A stretch of 22,760 bases of DNA from a virus: the IMG/VR virus record IMGVR_UViG_3300043444_000461, positions 1 to 22,760 of that record, one strand, 5' to 3'. Position 1 is the first letter of the stretch. Every line of letters begins with the position of its first letter. Made by a program: the position numbers and the translations under genes. The notes under the pieces were generated by a model. It made no database searches. It saw nothing but the letters and a program-made list of their open reading frames with translations, and was not told where the DNA came from. Shown in pieces: positions 1 to 6,055 of the stretch.

Positions 1-88
1 CGATTAGCCACGCCGCAAAACATAGTAGGGCCAGACCGCCGGCCAACTGCGCGAGTACGGACAACACTGTTACGATTGCTGCCAACAT
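1..88 (-). CDS. small membrane protein, second copy, cut by window edge
   Basis: Only the first 29 codons lie in the window; the rest is beyond base 1. These codons are identical to the start of the membrane protein gene at 1893-2243, because both lie in the 127-bp direct repeat. The visible part is one hydrophobic stretch rich in Leu, Ala and Val, expected to be a transmembrane helix. A strong AAAGGAGGT ribosome-binding site lies inside the end of the upstream gene (stop at 92), so translation is probably coupled. Function unknown. Whether the copy is full length cannot be judged from here. Confidence 0.6.
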   Translation of the reverse strand, partial: MLAAIVTVLSVLAQLAGGLALLCFAAWLI

Positions 89-127
89 GGTTCAGACCTC
101 CTTTGTCCGATTGCGAGTTTGGTTGCC
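1..127. repeat. 127-bp direct repeat, copy 1
   Basis: Bases 1-127 match 2156-2282 without a mismatch. The repeat covers the last codons of one gene, the AGGAGG ribosome-binding site and the first 29 codons of the membrane protein gene. It may continue to the left of the window. Identity stops abruptly after GGTTGCC at 121-127. Confidence 0.95.
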
Positions 128-361
128 GACGACTCGACAGTCGTCCTCTTTGATCCATGCCATACCCTTGGGATTATGGCACGATAGCGTCGTTTGCAAA
201 CGCTTTTCGTACGGCGGGTTTTGCCAGATGCCAACCTTGATCCGCTGCACGACCTTCGCCGATTCCAAGCACCAGCATTTGCCGTCGGTGCTGTTGCCAG
301 GCTGGTTGTAGTAGTCGTCGCGACACCCTCGACACATTTGTCGTTTTTCTGCTTCAGTCAT
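92..361 (-). CDS. Cys-rich 89-aa protein, probably inserted between csrA1 and the membrane gene
   Basis: I do not recognise the family. The protein has a CxxC pair (residues 10-13), a CxC pair (29-31) and two further Cys, which suggests zinc binding. Its last 11 residues (GNQTRNRTKEV) are identical to the C-terminus of the unrelated CsrA2 protein, because the 127-bp repeat supplies the 3' end of both genes in the same frame. The ATG start has AAAGGG 8 nt upstream and overlaps the csrA1 stop by 8 nt, so it is probably translated together with csrA1. Short related sequences, ATTGCG..TTGCC on the plus strand, occur at 110-127 and 378-392 and flank the gene. This suggests that it entered as a cassette. 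Confidence 0.7.
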   Translation of the reverse strand: MTEAEKRQMCRGCRDDYYNQPGNSTDGKCWCLESAKVVQRIKVGIWQNPPYEKRLQTTLSCHNPKGMAWIKEDDCRVVGNQTRNRTKEV

Positions 362-545
362 TGGTTCGCCCTTTCAAATTGCGTGTGTTGCCCGGATCTC
401 GGTCCAACAGCTCTCCACGTAGAATCAGCACGTCCGGCGGTGCCTCGATGCCGAGCCGCACCTGATTGTTCTCGATTTCAACCACGGTAACCACAACGTC
501 ACCGATGTGGGTTTTCTCTCCGTATTTACGCGTTAAAACTAGCAT
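354..545 (-). CDS. csrA: CsrA family translational regulator, copy 1
   Basis: This is a 63-aa CsrA/RsmA homologue. The family forms a domain-swapped dimer that binds GGA motifs in mRNA leaders, often over the ribosome-binding site, and represses or stabilises the message. The hallmark N-terminus MLVLTRKYGEK is present, including Leu4 and Arg6. So is the segment QVRLGIEAPPDVLILRGE, whose Arg matches the RNA-contacting Arg44 of E. coli CsrA. The length fits the family (about 60 aa). The ATG at 545 is supported by AAAGGA at a normal distance and by full-length family homology. It is about 70% alike to the second copy at 2247-2435. Its C-terminus ends in a private LKGRTND tail where the other copy has TKEV. 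Confidence 0.93.
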   Translation of the reverse strand: MLVLTRKYGEKTHIGDVVVTVVEIENNQVRLGIEAPPDVLILRGELLDRDPGNTRNLKGRTND

Positions 546-585
546 CGTGATTCCTTTCAAATTGGTTCGTCTTCCCGTTCTTCTT

Positions 586-888
586 TCAATCAGTAAATGC
601 CCTTGTAACAGCAAATCGCCACCGACCGCCTCCAACGTTACTCCATGACGACAACTGCGGATCGGCCCAGTCGGGATTGTCATTTGGTTCTTTGAAAGGA
701 ACGAATCCCTTGCAGACCGCCTTGACGATCATTTCGTTCAACTCGTGGTTAGGTACGAACTCTTTGCCGTCGCCTTTATACGGCACGTGCTCCACCAATA
801 CCTCGCACTCAGTTACGGAGTCCTTGTGAGGTCCCGCTTGACCGCTGCGAATAACATGGAACGTAAAACGTCTATCGCCTTTGGCCAT
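586..888 (-). CDS. hypothetical protein, 100 aa
   Basis: No family recognised. The protein is soluble, mixed alpha/beta in composition and rich in aromatic residues near the C-terminus (PDWADP, SSWSNVGGGRWRF). The start at 888 has a good GGGGAG ribosome-binding site 5 nt upstream. The gene sits 12 nt after the HNH gene and 40 nt before csrA1. In that 40-nt gap, a sequence resembling the last codons of the gene upstream of csrA2 (EDEPI-stop) can still be read, which shows that the duplicated csrA block extends slightly upstream of csrA1. Confidence 0.65.
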   Translation of the reverse strand: MAKGDRRFTFHVIRSGQAGPHKDSVTECEVLVEHVPYKGDGKEFVPNHELNEMIVKAVCKGFVPFKEPNDNPDWADPQLSSWSNVGGGRWRFAVTRAFTD

Positions 889-900
889 GTCGCTCCCCTT

Positions 901-1401
901 TCAATGCCTTTCAGAATACTTGATCTCATACCACTCACTCTTAACCGGCTCCGGTGGTTCTCCAATCCACCACGACCTAATAGCTTCCCAGTCCCAATTA
1001 TCGGGATCTCGTTCCCGCTTGAGCCACAGAACATTTGCATCTGTCAACGCCGGGAACTCGCGGCCGTAAATTTTCACCGCTTCGTCATGATGCTGGTGCA
1101 GCCGATGGCACAACGAGCACAGCAGCACAACGGCCCGTTCGTCCTCGATGCGTTGCATCCCTCCCGATCCTGCCGATAGGTGCGCTCGCTCGATATACCA
1201 CGGCAGCAACCACCACGATGGCGGATTGAATCGACCAGCCCCGCAGGCCCAGCACCATTGCGACGGATGCGAGAATAGCAGAATTTTTACTTTCGGCATC
1301 GTCTCACCTAATCTCGTGACGTATGGCATGTCGTCGGCTGTCGCATAGTCCCGCTCACCGGGCCAGCAGGGATAACCGTAGGCGTCGTATCGTTCTCGCA
1401 T
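901..1401 (-). CDS. HNH-type zinc endonuclease-like protein
   Basis: A 166-aa protein with the layout of an HNH/zinc nuclease. It has CWAC (Cys50, Cys53), then IERAHL (Glu71, His74) in the place of the catalytic ExHH-like element, then LCSLCHRLHQHH (Cys95, Cys98, His99, His102). Two Cys pairs would bind zinc, and His74 and the final His residues would form the beta-beta-alpha metal site. Phages use such proteins as free-standing homing nucleases, packaging helpers or recombination nucleases; which applies here is unknown. I chose the ATG at 1401 because GGAGGG lies 7-8 nt upstream. An ATG at 1428 (TGATG overlap with the upstream stop) is the alternative. The N-terminal 45 residues lack a recognised domain. 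Confidence 0.65.
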   Translation of the reverse strand: MRERYDAYGYPCWPGERDYATADDMPYVTRLGETMPKVKILLFSHPSQWCWACGAGRFNPPSWWLLPWYIERAHLSAGSGGMQRIEDERAVVLLCSLCHRLHQHHDEAVKIYGREFPALTDANVLWLKRERDPDNWDWEAIRSWWIGEPPEPVKSEWYEIKYSERH

Positions 1402-1405
1402 CGTC

Positions 1406-1424
1406 AGTCCCTCCAATGTCGTGG
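1406..1424. repeat. 19-bp direct repeat carrying a ribosome-binding site, copy 1
   Basis: AGTCCCTCCAATGTCGTGG occurs here and again at 1670-1688. On the minus strand each copy supplies a GGAGGG ribosome-binding site just before an ATG. The two copies bracket the 70-aa gene at 1428-1640. Confidence 0.9.
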
Positions 1425-1427
1425 CCA

Positions 1428-1640
1428 TCAATCATGGTAGCCAGCAGGGTGACCGCAGCGCCGGCAAAAATCGCTTGTGGTTCCGTGTCGCGTCTCACGG
1501 TATCCGCTCGGACTGTACCGCCAGCAAATACCGAGTTTCGTGTGCCAGTAGATACGCCTCGCAAAGCCCCTCACGCGCTGTGCGAATAATCCAGACAGGA
1601 AAGCGGCCACAACTGCAACAAGCCATATCGTTGTACTCAT
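1428..1640 (-). CDS. small membrane protein with C-terminal zinc knuckle
   Basis: A 70-aa protein with one N-terminal hydrophobic segment (TIWLVAVVAAFLSGLFA, about residues 4-20), a basic stretch (RVRGFARR) and a Cys/His tail CRRCGHPAGYH that looks like a zinc knuckle. It is probably a single-pass membrane protein with the zinc part in the cytoplasm. The ATG at 1640 has GAGGGTGAA directly upstream and overlaps by ATGA the stop of a possible 9-codon leader (1637-1666). The gene is bracketed by a 19-bp repeat containing a ribosome-binding site, so it looks like a mobile small-gene cassette. Function unknown. Confidence 0.6.
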   Translation of the reverse strand: MSTTIWLVAVVAAFLSGLFAQRVRGFARRIYWHTKLGICWRYSPSGYRETRHGTTSDFCRRCGHPAGYHD

Positions 1641-1666
1641 TTCACCCTCACCTTCTCCCGTGCCAT
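1637..1666 (-). CDS. possible 9-residue leader peptide
   Basis: A tiny reading frame, MAREKVRVK, starts at an ATG 5 nt after GGAGGGACT. Its stop overlaps the start of the next gene by ATGA. It could couple translation of the 70-aa gene to the strong upstream ribosome-binding site, or be a by-product of the 19-bp repeat. It is too short for coding statistics. Confidence 0.25.
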   Translation of the reverse strand: MAREKVRVK

Positions 1667-1669
1667 CCA

Positions 1670-1688
1670 AGTCCCTCCAATGTCGTGG
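1670..1688. repeat. 19-bp direct repeat carrying a ribosome-binding site, copy 2
   Basis: Perfect copy of the sequence at 1406-1424. Seven of its bases (1682-1688) also form the 3' strand of the closing helix of the structured non-coding region next to it. Confidence 0.9.
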
Positions 1689-1868
1689 GCCGGACTTGCA
1701 CCGGCTTCGGTCTGGCAGTGCAGTCACCAGACTATTGGCCGCTCGGATCGAACGAGCCGCTCCCCCTGTGCCTCACGTGGAACTCGTCCACGCCGCCACG
1801 ACGTTGCCGAGCCTTCAGGTAGCTCGGCCGATCTGCTGGTCCATCATTTGCTCGTTAGGCTCCAGCAG
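1682..1868 (-). ncRNA. structured non-coding region, six helices plus closing stem
   Basis: The 226 nt between the genes at 1893 and 1666 encode no credible protein and can fold extensively on the minus strand. Perfect stems are: 1862-1868/1833-1839 (7 bp), 1822-1828/1806-1812 (7 bp, 9-nt loop), 1796-1802/1682-1688 (7 bp, closing the following four), 1787-1792/1776-1781 (6 bp, 5-nt loop), 1753-1757/1741-1745 (5 bp, loop TTCGATC), 1727-1732/1710-1715 (6 bp) and 1701-1705/1689-1693 (5 bp, loop TGCAAGT). The last hairpin abuts the closing 7-bp stem with no spacer, exactly as a tRNA T arm abuts its acceptor stem. The 121-nt length and the lack of a D arm argue against an ordinary tRNA. The element ends 3 nt before a GGAGGG ribosome-binding site, so it could be a cis-regulatory leader or a small RNA. 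Confidence 0.45.
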
Positions 1869-1892
1869 AAACCTTGCGGCCGTGCGATGCCG

Positions 1893-2243
1893 CTACTTCC
1901 TCACCACCTCTCGTGCCATCCACTCTCGGCAAATTTCCGCGATAGCCGTCCCCGCCACATTGGACATTCCATCTCCGGTGTAGGCTGGCCAATCCCGCCG
2001 CAGTTGCCTCCGAGTGACCGCCCTTTGCACGTCGCGGAAGTCGATGCTGTCCAGCTCCAGGCGAAGGTAAGCCGTGCCGTCGTCGTCAAACTTGTCTGCA
2101 ATTGGGATCACAACGTTAGGCGGAAGCTGCTCCGGCCACCAATCGAATAGGCACGCGATTAGCCACGCCGCAAAACATAGTAGGGCCAGACCGCCGGCCA
2201 ACTGCGCGAGTACGGACAACACTGTTACGATTGCTGCCAACAT
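1893..2243 (-). CDS. small membrane protein
   Basis: A 116-aa protein with a long hydrophobic N-terminal segment (about residues 3-33, LAAIVTVLSVLAQLAGG and following). That is enough for one membrane helix, possibly a tight pair. The soluble C-terminal domain of about 80 residues is mixed in charge (FDDDGTAYLRLELDSIDFRD). No family recognised. It starts 3 nt after the csrA2 stop, with AGGAGG 8 nt upstream inside the end of csrA2, so the two are almost certainly co-translated. The first 29 codons are duplicated at 1-88. The csrA-membrane gene pairing in both copies suggests that they work, or at least travel, together. Confidence 0.7.
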   Translation of the reverse strand: MLAAIVTVLSVLAQLAGGLALLCFAAWLIACLFDWWPEQLPPNVVIPIADKFDDDGTAYLRLELDSIDFRDVQRAVTRRQLRRDWPAYTGDGMSNVAGTAIAEICREWMAREVVRK

Positions 2244-2282
2244 GGTTCAGACCTCCTTTGTCCGATTGCGAGTTTGGTTGCC
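2156..2282. repeat. 127-bp direct repeat, copy 2
   Basis: Identical to 1-127. It contains the last 11 codons of csrA2, the ribosome-binding site and the first 29 codons of the membrane protein gene. Copy spacing is 2155 bp. Confidence 0.95.
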
Positions 2283-2435
2283 AGGCTCTCGGCCGATCAG
2301 TTCGCCCCGTAGAATCAGCACGTCCGGCGGTGCCTCGATACCGATCCGCACTTGCGTGTCCGTGATATCCACCACCGTGACAACGATGTCACCGATGTAT
2401 GTTTTCTCGCCGTATTTTCTGGTCAAAACGAGCAT
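2247..2435 (-). CDS. csrA: CsrA family translational regulator, copy 2
   Basis: A 62-aa CsrA homologue with MLVLTRKYGEKTYIGD at the N-terminus and QVRIGIEAPPDVLILRGE in the RNA-binding beta strand, keeping Leu4, Arg6 and the Arg equivalent to Arg44 of E. coli CsrA. Family members dimerise and bind GGA-containing hairpins in mRNA. The ATG at 2435 has AAAGGA 7 nt upstream; this site overlaps the stop of the preceding gene (TGAAAGGA). The last 11 codons lie within the perfect 127-bp repeat, while the body differs from copy 1 at many bases. So the two bodies have diverged, while the junction with the next gene was homogenised or recently recombined. Confidence 0.94.
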   Translation of the reverse strand: MLVLTRKYGEKTYIGDIVVTVVDITDTQVRIGIEAPPDVLILRGELIGREPGNQTRNRTKEV

Positions 2436-2446
2436 CGTGAGTCCTT

Positions 2447-2701
2447 TCAAATCGGTTCGTCTTCTCTTTCTACGCTTGCTTGACTCGTACGCTCCGCGAG
2501 TAGCGAAGTTTTTCCCGGCATCACCGTGTCGGATATCGGCCACGACTCCGTCACGTCACTGGCTACGACCGTCGCCTTGCCGTCCTCGGTTTCGACCACC
2601 ACATGCAGCGACGCTAAGCCGCCCGCGTCGCCGATATACATCTCGATAATCCGCGAGACGTCGAGCCGTCCCCTTATTCGGCATAACCAGCCTGCCCGCA
2701 T
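2447..2701 (-). CDS. hypothetical protein, 84 aa
   Basis: No family recognised. A beta-rich core can be seen (MYIGDAGGLASLHVVVETED, then KATVVASDV), with a charged C-terminal tail. The ATG at 2701 has AAGGAG 8 nt upstream and lies 28 nt inside the end of the preceding HTH gene. A later ATG at 2641 has no clear ribosome-binding site. Its stop overlaps the csrA2 ribosome-binding site, so it is part of the csrA2 transcript and may be translationally coupled to csrA2. Confidence 0.55.
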   Translation of the reverse strand: MRAGWLCRIRGRLDVSRIIEMYIGDAGGLASLHVVVETEDGKATVVASDVTESWPISDTVMPGKTSLLAERTSQASVEREDEPI

Positions 2702-2982
2702 TTGCGCCGCTCCTTGACTGCATCCAATATCTGCCGCTGCGAAAGTCCCGTCTCACGAGAAATCCGCAACAGCGTGAAGCCTTCAGCCTTCATCCGCACC
2801 GCTTTGGCCCGCACCCACCCCGCGACCGCCGCGGGCTGGTTGCGTCGTGCGATCCGCACGCGGTCACCCGGATCGAGCAGCGGGCGTTCCGTCGAACCTG
2901 GACACTCCGCGCCGCCGAACTGGTGGACGATTGCGATGCCGTGGAGTGTCTCGACTGGCCGGCCGCAATAGGAGCAGATCAT
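2674..2982 (-). CDS. small zinc-finger/HTH protein
   Basis: A 102-aa protein. The N-terminus MICSYCGRP carries a CxxC (Cys3, Cys6), with a later Cys at about residue 27 that could complete a zinc site. The C-terminal part (about residues 67-92: RISRETGLSQRQILDAV) reads as a helix-turn-helix of the resolvase/sigma-like kind. A DNA-binding or regulatory role is therefore likely, target unknown. It overlaps the upstream gene by ATGA and has GGAGG 7 nt before the ATG. Confidence 0.7.
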   Translation of the reverse strand: MICSYCGRPVETLHGIAIVHQFGGAECPGSTERPLLDPGDRVRIARRNQPAAVAGWVRAKAVRMKAEGFTLLRISRETGLSQRQILDAVKERRKCGQAGYAE

Positions 2983-3293
2983 AAGTCGTCCTCCCCGATT
3001 GGTACGTCGTCCAGATACCGCAGCCCGCTATCAAGTTCATGCGTCACGCGGTCGTAAAGGTCCACTTGTCCGCGCGGAATCCACTGGGCACACTCGTGTA
3101 GCAGGTCGTAGAGCCGTGACGCTTTTTGCTGCCACAACTCATTCTCGCCGCGGACCCGATCCAGTTCACTAATCACCGCAGCCACGTTGGCTACATCGGT
3201 ACTCGTTAGTGAGTGCTTGGAGCCCGTCAAAATATTCGTCATGCACAACGTTAACTGATCGATGCGCTTCTGAATTGATATGTCGTCGATCAT
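2979..3293 (-). CDS. hypothetical protein, 104 aa, coiled-coil-like
   Basis: No family recognised. Composition and heptad-like spacing in the middle (VAAVISELDRVRGENELWQQ and onward) suggest a helical, possibly coiled-coil protein. The ATG at 3293 follows GAGGTGA at close distance, 8 nt after the previous stop. The downstream gene is ATGA-coupled. It belongs to the same small-gene operon as its neighbours. Confidence 0.65.
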   Translation of the reverse strand: MIDDISIQKRIDQLTLCMTNILTGSKHSLTSTDVANVAAVISELDRVRGENELWQQKASRLYDLLHECAQWIPRGQVDLYDRVTHELDSGLRYLDDVPIGEDDL

Positions 3294-3301
3294 GCGTCAC
3301 C

Positions 3302-3526
3302 TCACTTAAGTACAGGAGCAATGCCGCACAACTCAGCCACGCCGTACCGGTCGCGTCCGCAGTTATGCAAAGCGAACGATTCAAACGCTGCAACGTCCTC
3401 TCCTCGCATCACGCGGATCACGTCCACTAATAACGACGCGTTAGGTGATTCGCCATCGACAATAACGCCGCAGTGGTCGAAAATGACGCCGCACATACGG
3501 CACTTGAATCGCACAACCATTGTCAC
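3302..3526 (-). CDS. small Cys-rich zinc-ribbon-like protein
   Basis: A 74-aa protein with KCRMCG (CxxC near residue 10), a further Cys in IFDHCG and a later HNC, which suggests a small zinc-binding fold. Function unknown. The GTG start at 3526 overlaps the preceding stop (GTGA) and has GGGAGG 6-7 nt upstream. The ATG at 3520 is the alternative start. Confidence 0.6.
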   Translation of the reverse strand: MTMVVRFKCRMCGVIFDHCGVIVDGESPNASLLVDVIRVMRGEDVAAFESFALHNCGRDRYGVAELCGIAPVLK

Positions 3527-3672
3527 GCATCACCTCCCGGGCACTCGGCACCGTCGTCGTAATCCCACGGGTCCCGCTCCTCGATCTCGCGGACCAGCGT
3601 AGGCGGCACGAGGCAGCCCCACACGGCGAGGTAGCGGGATTCCAGGCAGTAGCAGTAGATGCGGGTGGTCAT
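3523..3672 (-). CDS. tiny protein, 49 aa
   Basis: A short protein with CYC near the N-terminus, another Cys after AVWG, and an acidic C-terminus (ERDPWDYDDGAECPGG). The ATG at 3672 overlaps the stop of the DNA methyltransferase gene by ATGA, and its own stop overlaps the next gene's GTG start. These tight overlaps on both sides support it as real despite its size and weak ribosome-binding site. Function unknown. Confidence 0.6.
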   Translation of the reverse strand: MTTRIYCYCLESRYLAVWGCLVPPTLVREIEERDPWDYDDGAECPGGDA

Positions 3673-4679
3673 GAGTCGACCGGCAGCAAGTCCGGCTCCT
3701 TCGATTTCGGCAGCTCGATTGACTGTAAGTTTTTGACCGCCTGCCGATAGTAGGCTGGCTTCAGCTCGCAGCCGATTCCTTTGCGACCGTTGATAACAGC
3801 CCCGTAGACTTCCGAGCCCACACCCATGAACGGCGTCAATACAACCTCTCCGGGATTGCTCCACATAACCACTGCCCGCTCAATCACGTCGAGTTGCAGG
3901 GGGTGCATGTGCTTTTCATCGTCCTCGTCTTTATCCGCTTTCGCCGCTGAATACAAACTCGCCCCAGTGCCGAGCGTCCGATCAATCCGCACGTCGTCCC
4001 AAAACGCCGATGCGTATTGCCGCCAAATCCATTGCGAGTAGCCGTTGAGCTTTTGGTCGCCGCGATAGCCACGCCATTTCAGTACTTCCTCGGGTATCTC
4101 ACGCGAGCCCGCGTAACTCATGAGGCCGGTCGGATGCTCGACCGGAATCTTGTTCTCGCCGTTCAGACGGAAAATAAGCAAGTAGTCGGCGTTCGCCACG
4201 CTGCACTTCGTCGAGTCCTCGCAACACGTTTTGTGGTGGAGCGAATTAACCATCGTCCGGTTGCGGACCGTGAGCGGTTCTTTCCACACGTGGTACCGCG
4301 CGACGTACTTCCACCCGAGCTTGTTGTGCAGCCGAATGATGTCTCCCGGAAAGTCGCTTAAGTGGTGGTCGTTCGGTCGCAGGATCGGGATATCCTGACA
4401 GTGGACGGCCGACATACGACCGGGCAACGTCAGCCTCGCCAGTTCCTTTATCACGAAGCCATAGTGCTCCATGAATTCCTCGTAGCTCACACAGTTACTC
4501 AGATCGACCGGATCGCTCGAGTACTGATACAACCCCGCGAACGGCGGCGAGTAGATGGATAGATGCACGCTTTCATCGGGCATCGCCGCCATCACCTGCA
4601 TGCAGTCGCCGTGATAGGCGGCGTAATGCTCTGCGACTACCTGATCGAAGACATCCATTCCGGAACGTTTGCGTGACAT
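3669..4679 (-). CDS. beta-class DNA methyltransferase (N4-cytosine or N6-adenine)
   Basis: A 336-aa SAM-dependent DNA amino-methyltransferase of the N6_N4_Mtase (D21-like) type. The catalytic motif IV is SPPF (residues 44-47), after a motif X-like HGDCMQVM. The SAM-binding motif I is PFMGVGS (283-289), followed by GIGCEL (302-306). The order IV before I defines the beta class. SPPF does not separate N4-cytosine from N6-adenine by itself. No cognate restriction enzyme is nearby, so protection of phage DNA from host restriction or marking of phage DNA are likely roles. The ATG at 4679 has AAGGA 6 nt upstream and overlaps the helicase gene by 43 nt. Confidence 0.9.
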   Translation of the reverse strand: MSRKRSGMDVFDQVVAEHYAAYHGDCMQVMAAMPDESVHLSIYSPPFAGLYQYSSDPVDLSNCVSYEEFMEHYGFVIKELARLTLPGRMSAVHCQDIPILRPNDHHLSDFPGDIIRLHNKLGWKYVARYHVWKEPLTVRNRTMVNSLHHKTCCEDSTKCSVANADYLLIFRLNGENKIPVEHPTGLMSYAGSREIPEEVLKWRGYRGDQKLNGYSQWIWRQYASAFWDDVRIDRTLGTGASLYSAAKADKDEDDEKHMHPLQLDVIERAVVMWSNPGEVVLTPFMGVGSEVYGAVINGRKGIGCELKPAYYRQAVKNLQSIELPKSKEPDLLPVDS

Positions 4680-6055
4680 GTTGTTTCCTTTTTGTGGACA
4701 GTTATCGACTCGTTCATGAACCGGACGATTTGCTCGAACATCTGTTCAGCCAGCCGCTCTTTGCGGTCCATGTTTTTCTGGACGTTGACCTCGCCGACTG
4801 TGGCGATGACGTCGAGCGTCACGGGTCGCGTCTGACCGAATCGCCAGCAGCGTCGCACAGCCTGATAGAATTGCTCGTAGCTGTGGTCGACGAACGTCAC
4901 CACATGGGCACACTTCTGGAGGTTCAATCCAAGTCCCGCAATCTTGGGTTTCGTCACGAGTACGCGGGCTTGCCCTTCCATGAACGCGATTAGTCGCTCC
5001 TCCTTCTCCTCGATCGACTGCGAGCCTTTCACTTGGACGGCACCCGCTACTTCTTTTTCGATTCGATCCGCCTCGTCGTTGAGTTGGCACCACACGACGG
5101 CACAATCCGAATCGGCTGTCAGCTTGGTAACCAGCTCGCTGCGTTCCGCAACCGTCCGCCGTCGCTCGCCACGTTCCTGATTCAGGCCGATCGCCGGCAT
5201 CGTAAAGAGGAATCCCGGCGGCGGCGTGCGAGGCTCGATCACATGGTCACGACGAATCAGCGGCGGTAGCTCGTAACGCGAATCGCCGAACGGCCCCAGG
5301 TCGGACGGCTTGCGGCAAGCCCGCGCGAAGCCTGACACCCACTTCCAAAACGGCTCGAAGGCGTGAGGCTTCATGGCGTACTGCCCGATGGATTGGATCA
5401 CCCGCCACGACAACCGGCGAGAATGGATCACGTCGTCTTTCGTCGCCTTCCGCTTTTTCTCGTCGTCTGTCATCTGCCGGAAAAACTTCTCCAGCATCTC
5501 GGTGTAACTGATCCCGCCGAGAGCTTCGGAATGCGTGCCCATCTCGATGTAGTCGTTTGGCGCCGGCGTCGCCGTGCATAAGAGCCTGTATTCCATCTTG
5601 CTCAGGAAACGCGTCACTCCCTTTTGTGTTGCTCCCGACCAGTGCTTGATGATGCTGGCCTCATCGCAGACCACGCCGCCGAAGTCGTCCGGGTCGAATT
5701 TCCCCAGACGCTCGTAGTTGGTCACCGTAATGTTGGGCATCGGCTTGCCGTCAGTGGAGCGATGCGCTTCGATGCCGAATTTTTCCGCTTCTTTGACGGT
5801 CTGATAACCGACGGCGAGAGGCGTCAGGATCAACGCCGGCTTGTTGGTTTTTCGCTTGACGTTCTCGGCAAATACCAACTGCATCGGCGTCTTACCTAGC
5901 CCACACCCGGCGAAGATTGCCGCTCGCCCCTTCAGGAGCGACCACTCGACGAGCGACTGTTGAAAATCGAAAAGGAAGTCGGGCATCCACAACGGCGCGA
6001 AACCGCTGTCGGATGACTGCTGACTCTTCCGCGAAATAAAGTCGTGGTAGTTCAC
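4637..6055 (-). CDS. SNF2-like superfamily 2 helicase
   Basis: A 472-aa SF2 helicase/translocase of the compact phage type. Walker A is GCGLGKT (residues 50-56), Walker B/DEAD box is VVCDEAS (128-134), motif III is TATPAP (161-166), motif V is GLGLNLQ (374-380) and motif VI is QAVRRCWRFGQ (398-408) with the arginine finger. The last two are typical of the SNF2/Rad54 branch. A role in phage DNA replication, recombination or remodelling is expected. The start is GTG at 6055, overlapping the previous stop (GTGA), with GGAGG 7 nt upstream. It is followed by the DNA methyltransferase, a pairing frequent in tailed phages. Confidence 0.9.
   Translation of the reverse strand: MNYHDFISRKSQQSSDSGFAPLWMPDFLFDFQQSLVEWSLLKGRAAIFAGCGLGKTPMQLVFAENVKRKTNKPALILTPLAVGYQTVKEAEKFGIEAHRSTDGKPMPNITVTNYERLGKFDPDDFGGVVCDEASIIKHWSGATQKGVTRFLSKMEYRLLCTATPAPNDYIEMGTHSEALGGISYTEMLEKFFRQMTDDEKKRKATKDDVIHSRRLSWRVIQSIGQYAMKPHAFEPFWKWVSGFARACRKPSDLGPFGDSRYELPPLIRRDHVIEPRTPPPGFLFTMPAIGLNQERGERRRTVAERSELVTKLTADSDCAVVWCQLNDEADRIEKEVAGAVQVKGSQSIEEKEERLIAFMEGQARVLVTKPKIAGLGLNLQKCAHVVTFVDHSYEQFYQAVRRCWRFGQTRPVTLDVIATVGEVNVQKNMDRKERLAEQMFEQIVRFMNESITVHKKETTCHANVPEWMSSIR

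Noticed and set aside
1682-1802. A normal tRNA gene on the minus strand (acceptor and T arm fit; a TTCGATC loop could present anticodon CGA)
   Set aside because: The span is 121 nt, position 8 is not T, there is no D arm with GG, spacers around the other arms are too long and no CCA is encoded. It is kept only as a structured element.
3523-3864. 113-codon minus-strand frame overlapping the end of the DNA methyltransferase
   Set aside because: Only its last 49 codons are outside the methyltransferase. The ATG at 3672 with ATGA overlap is the better start.
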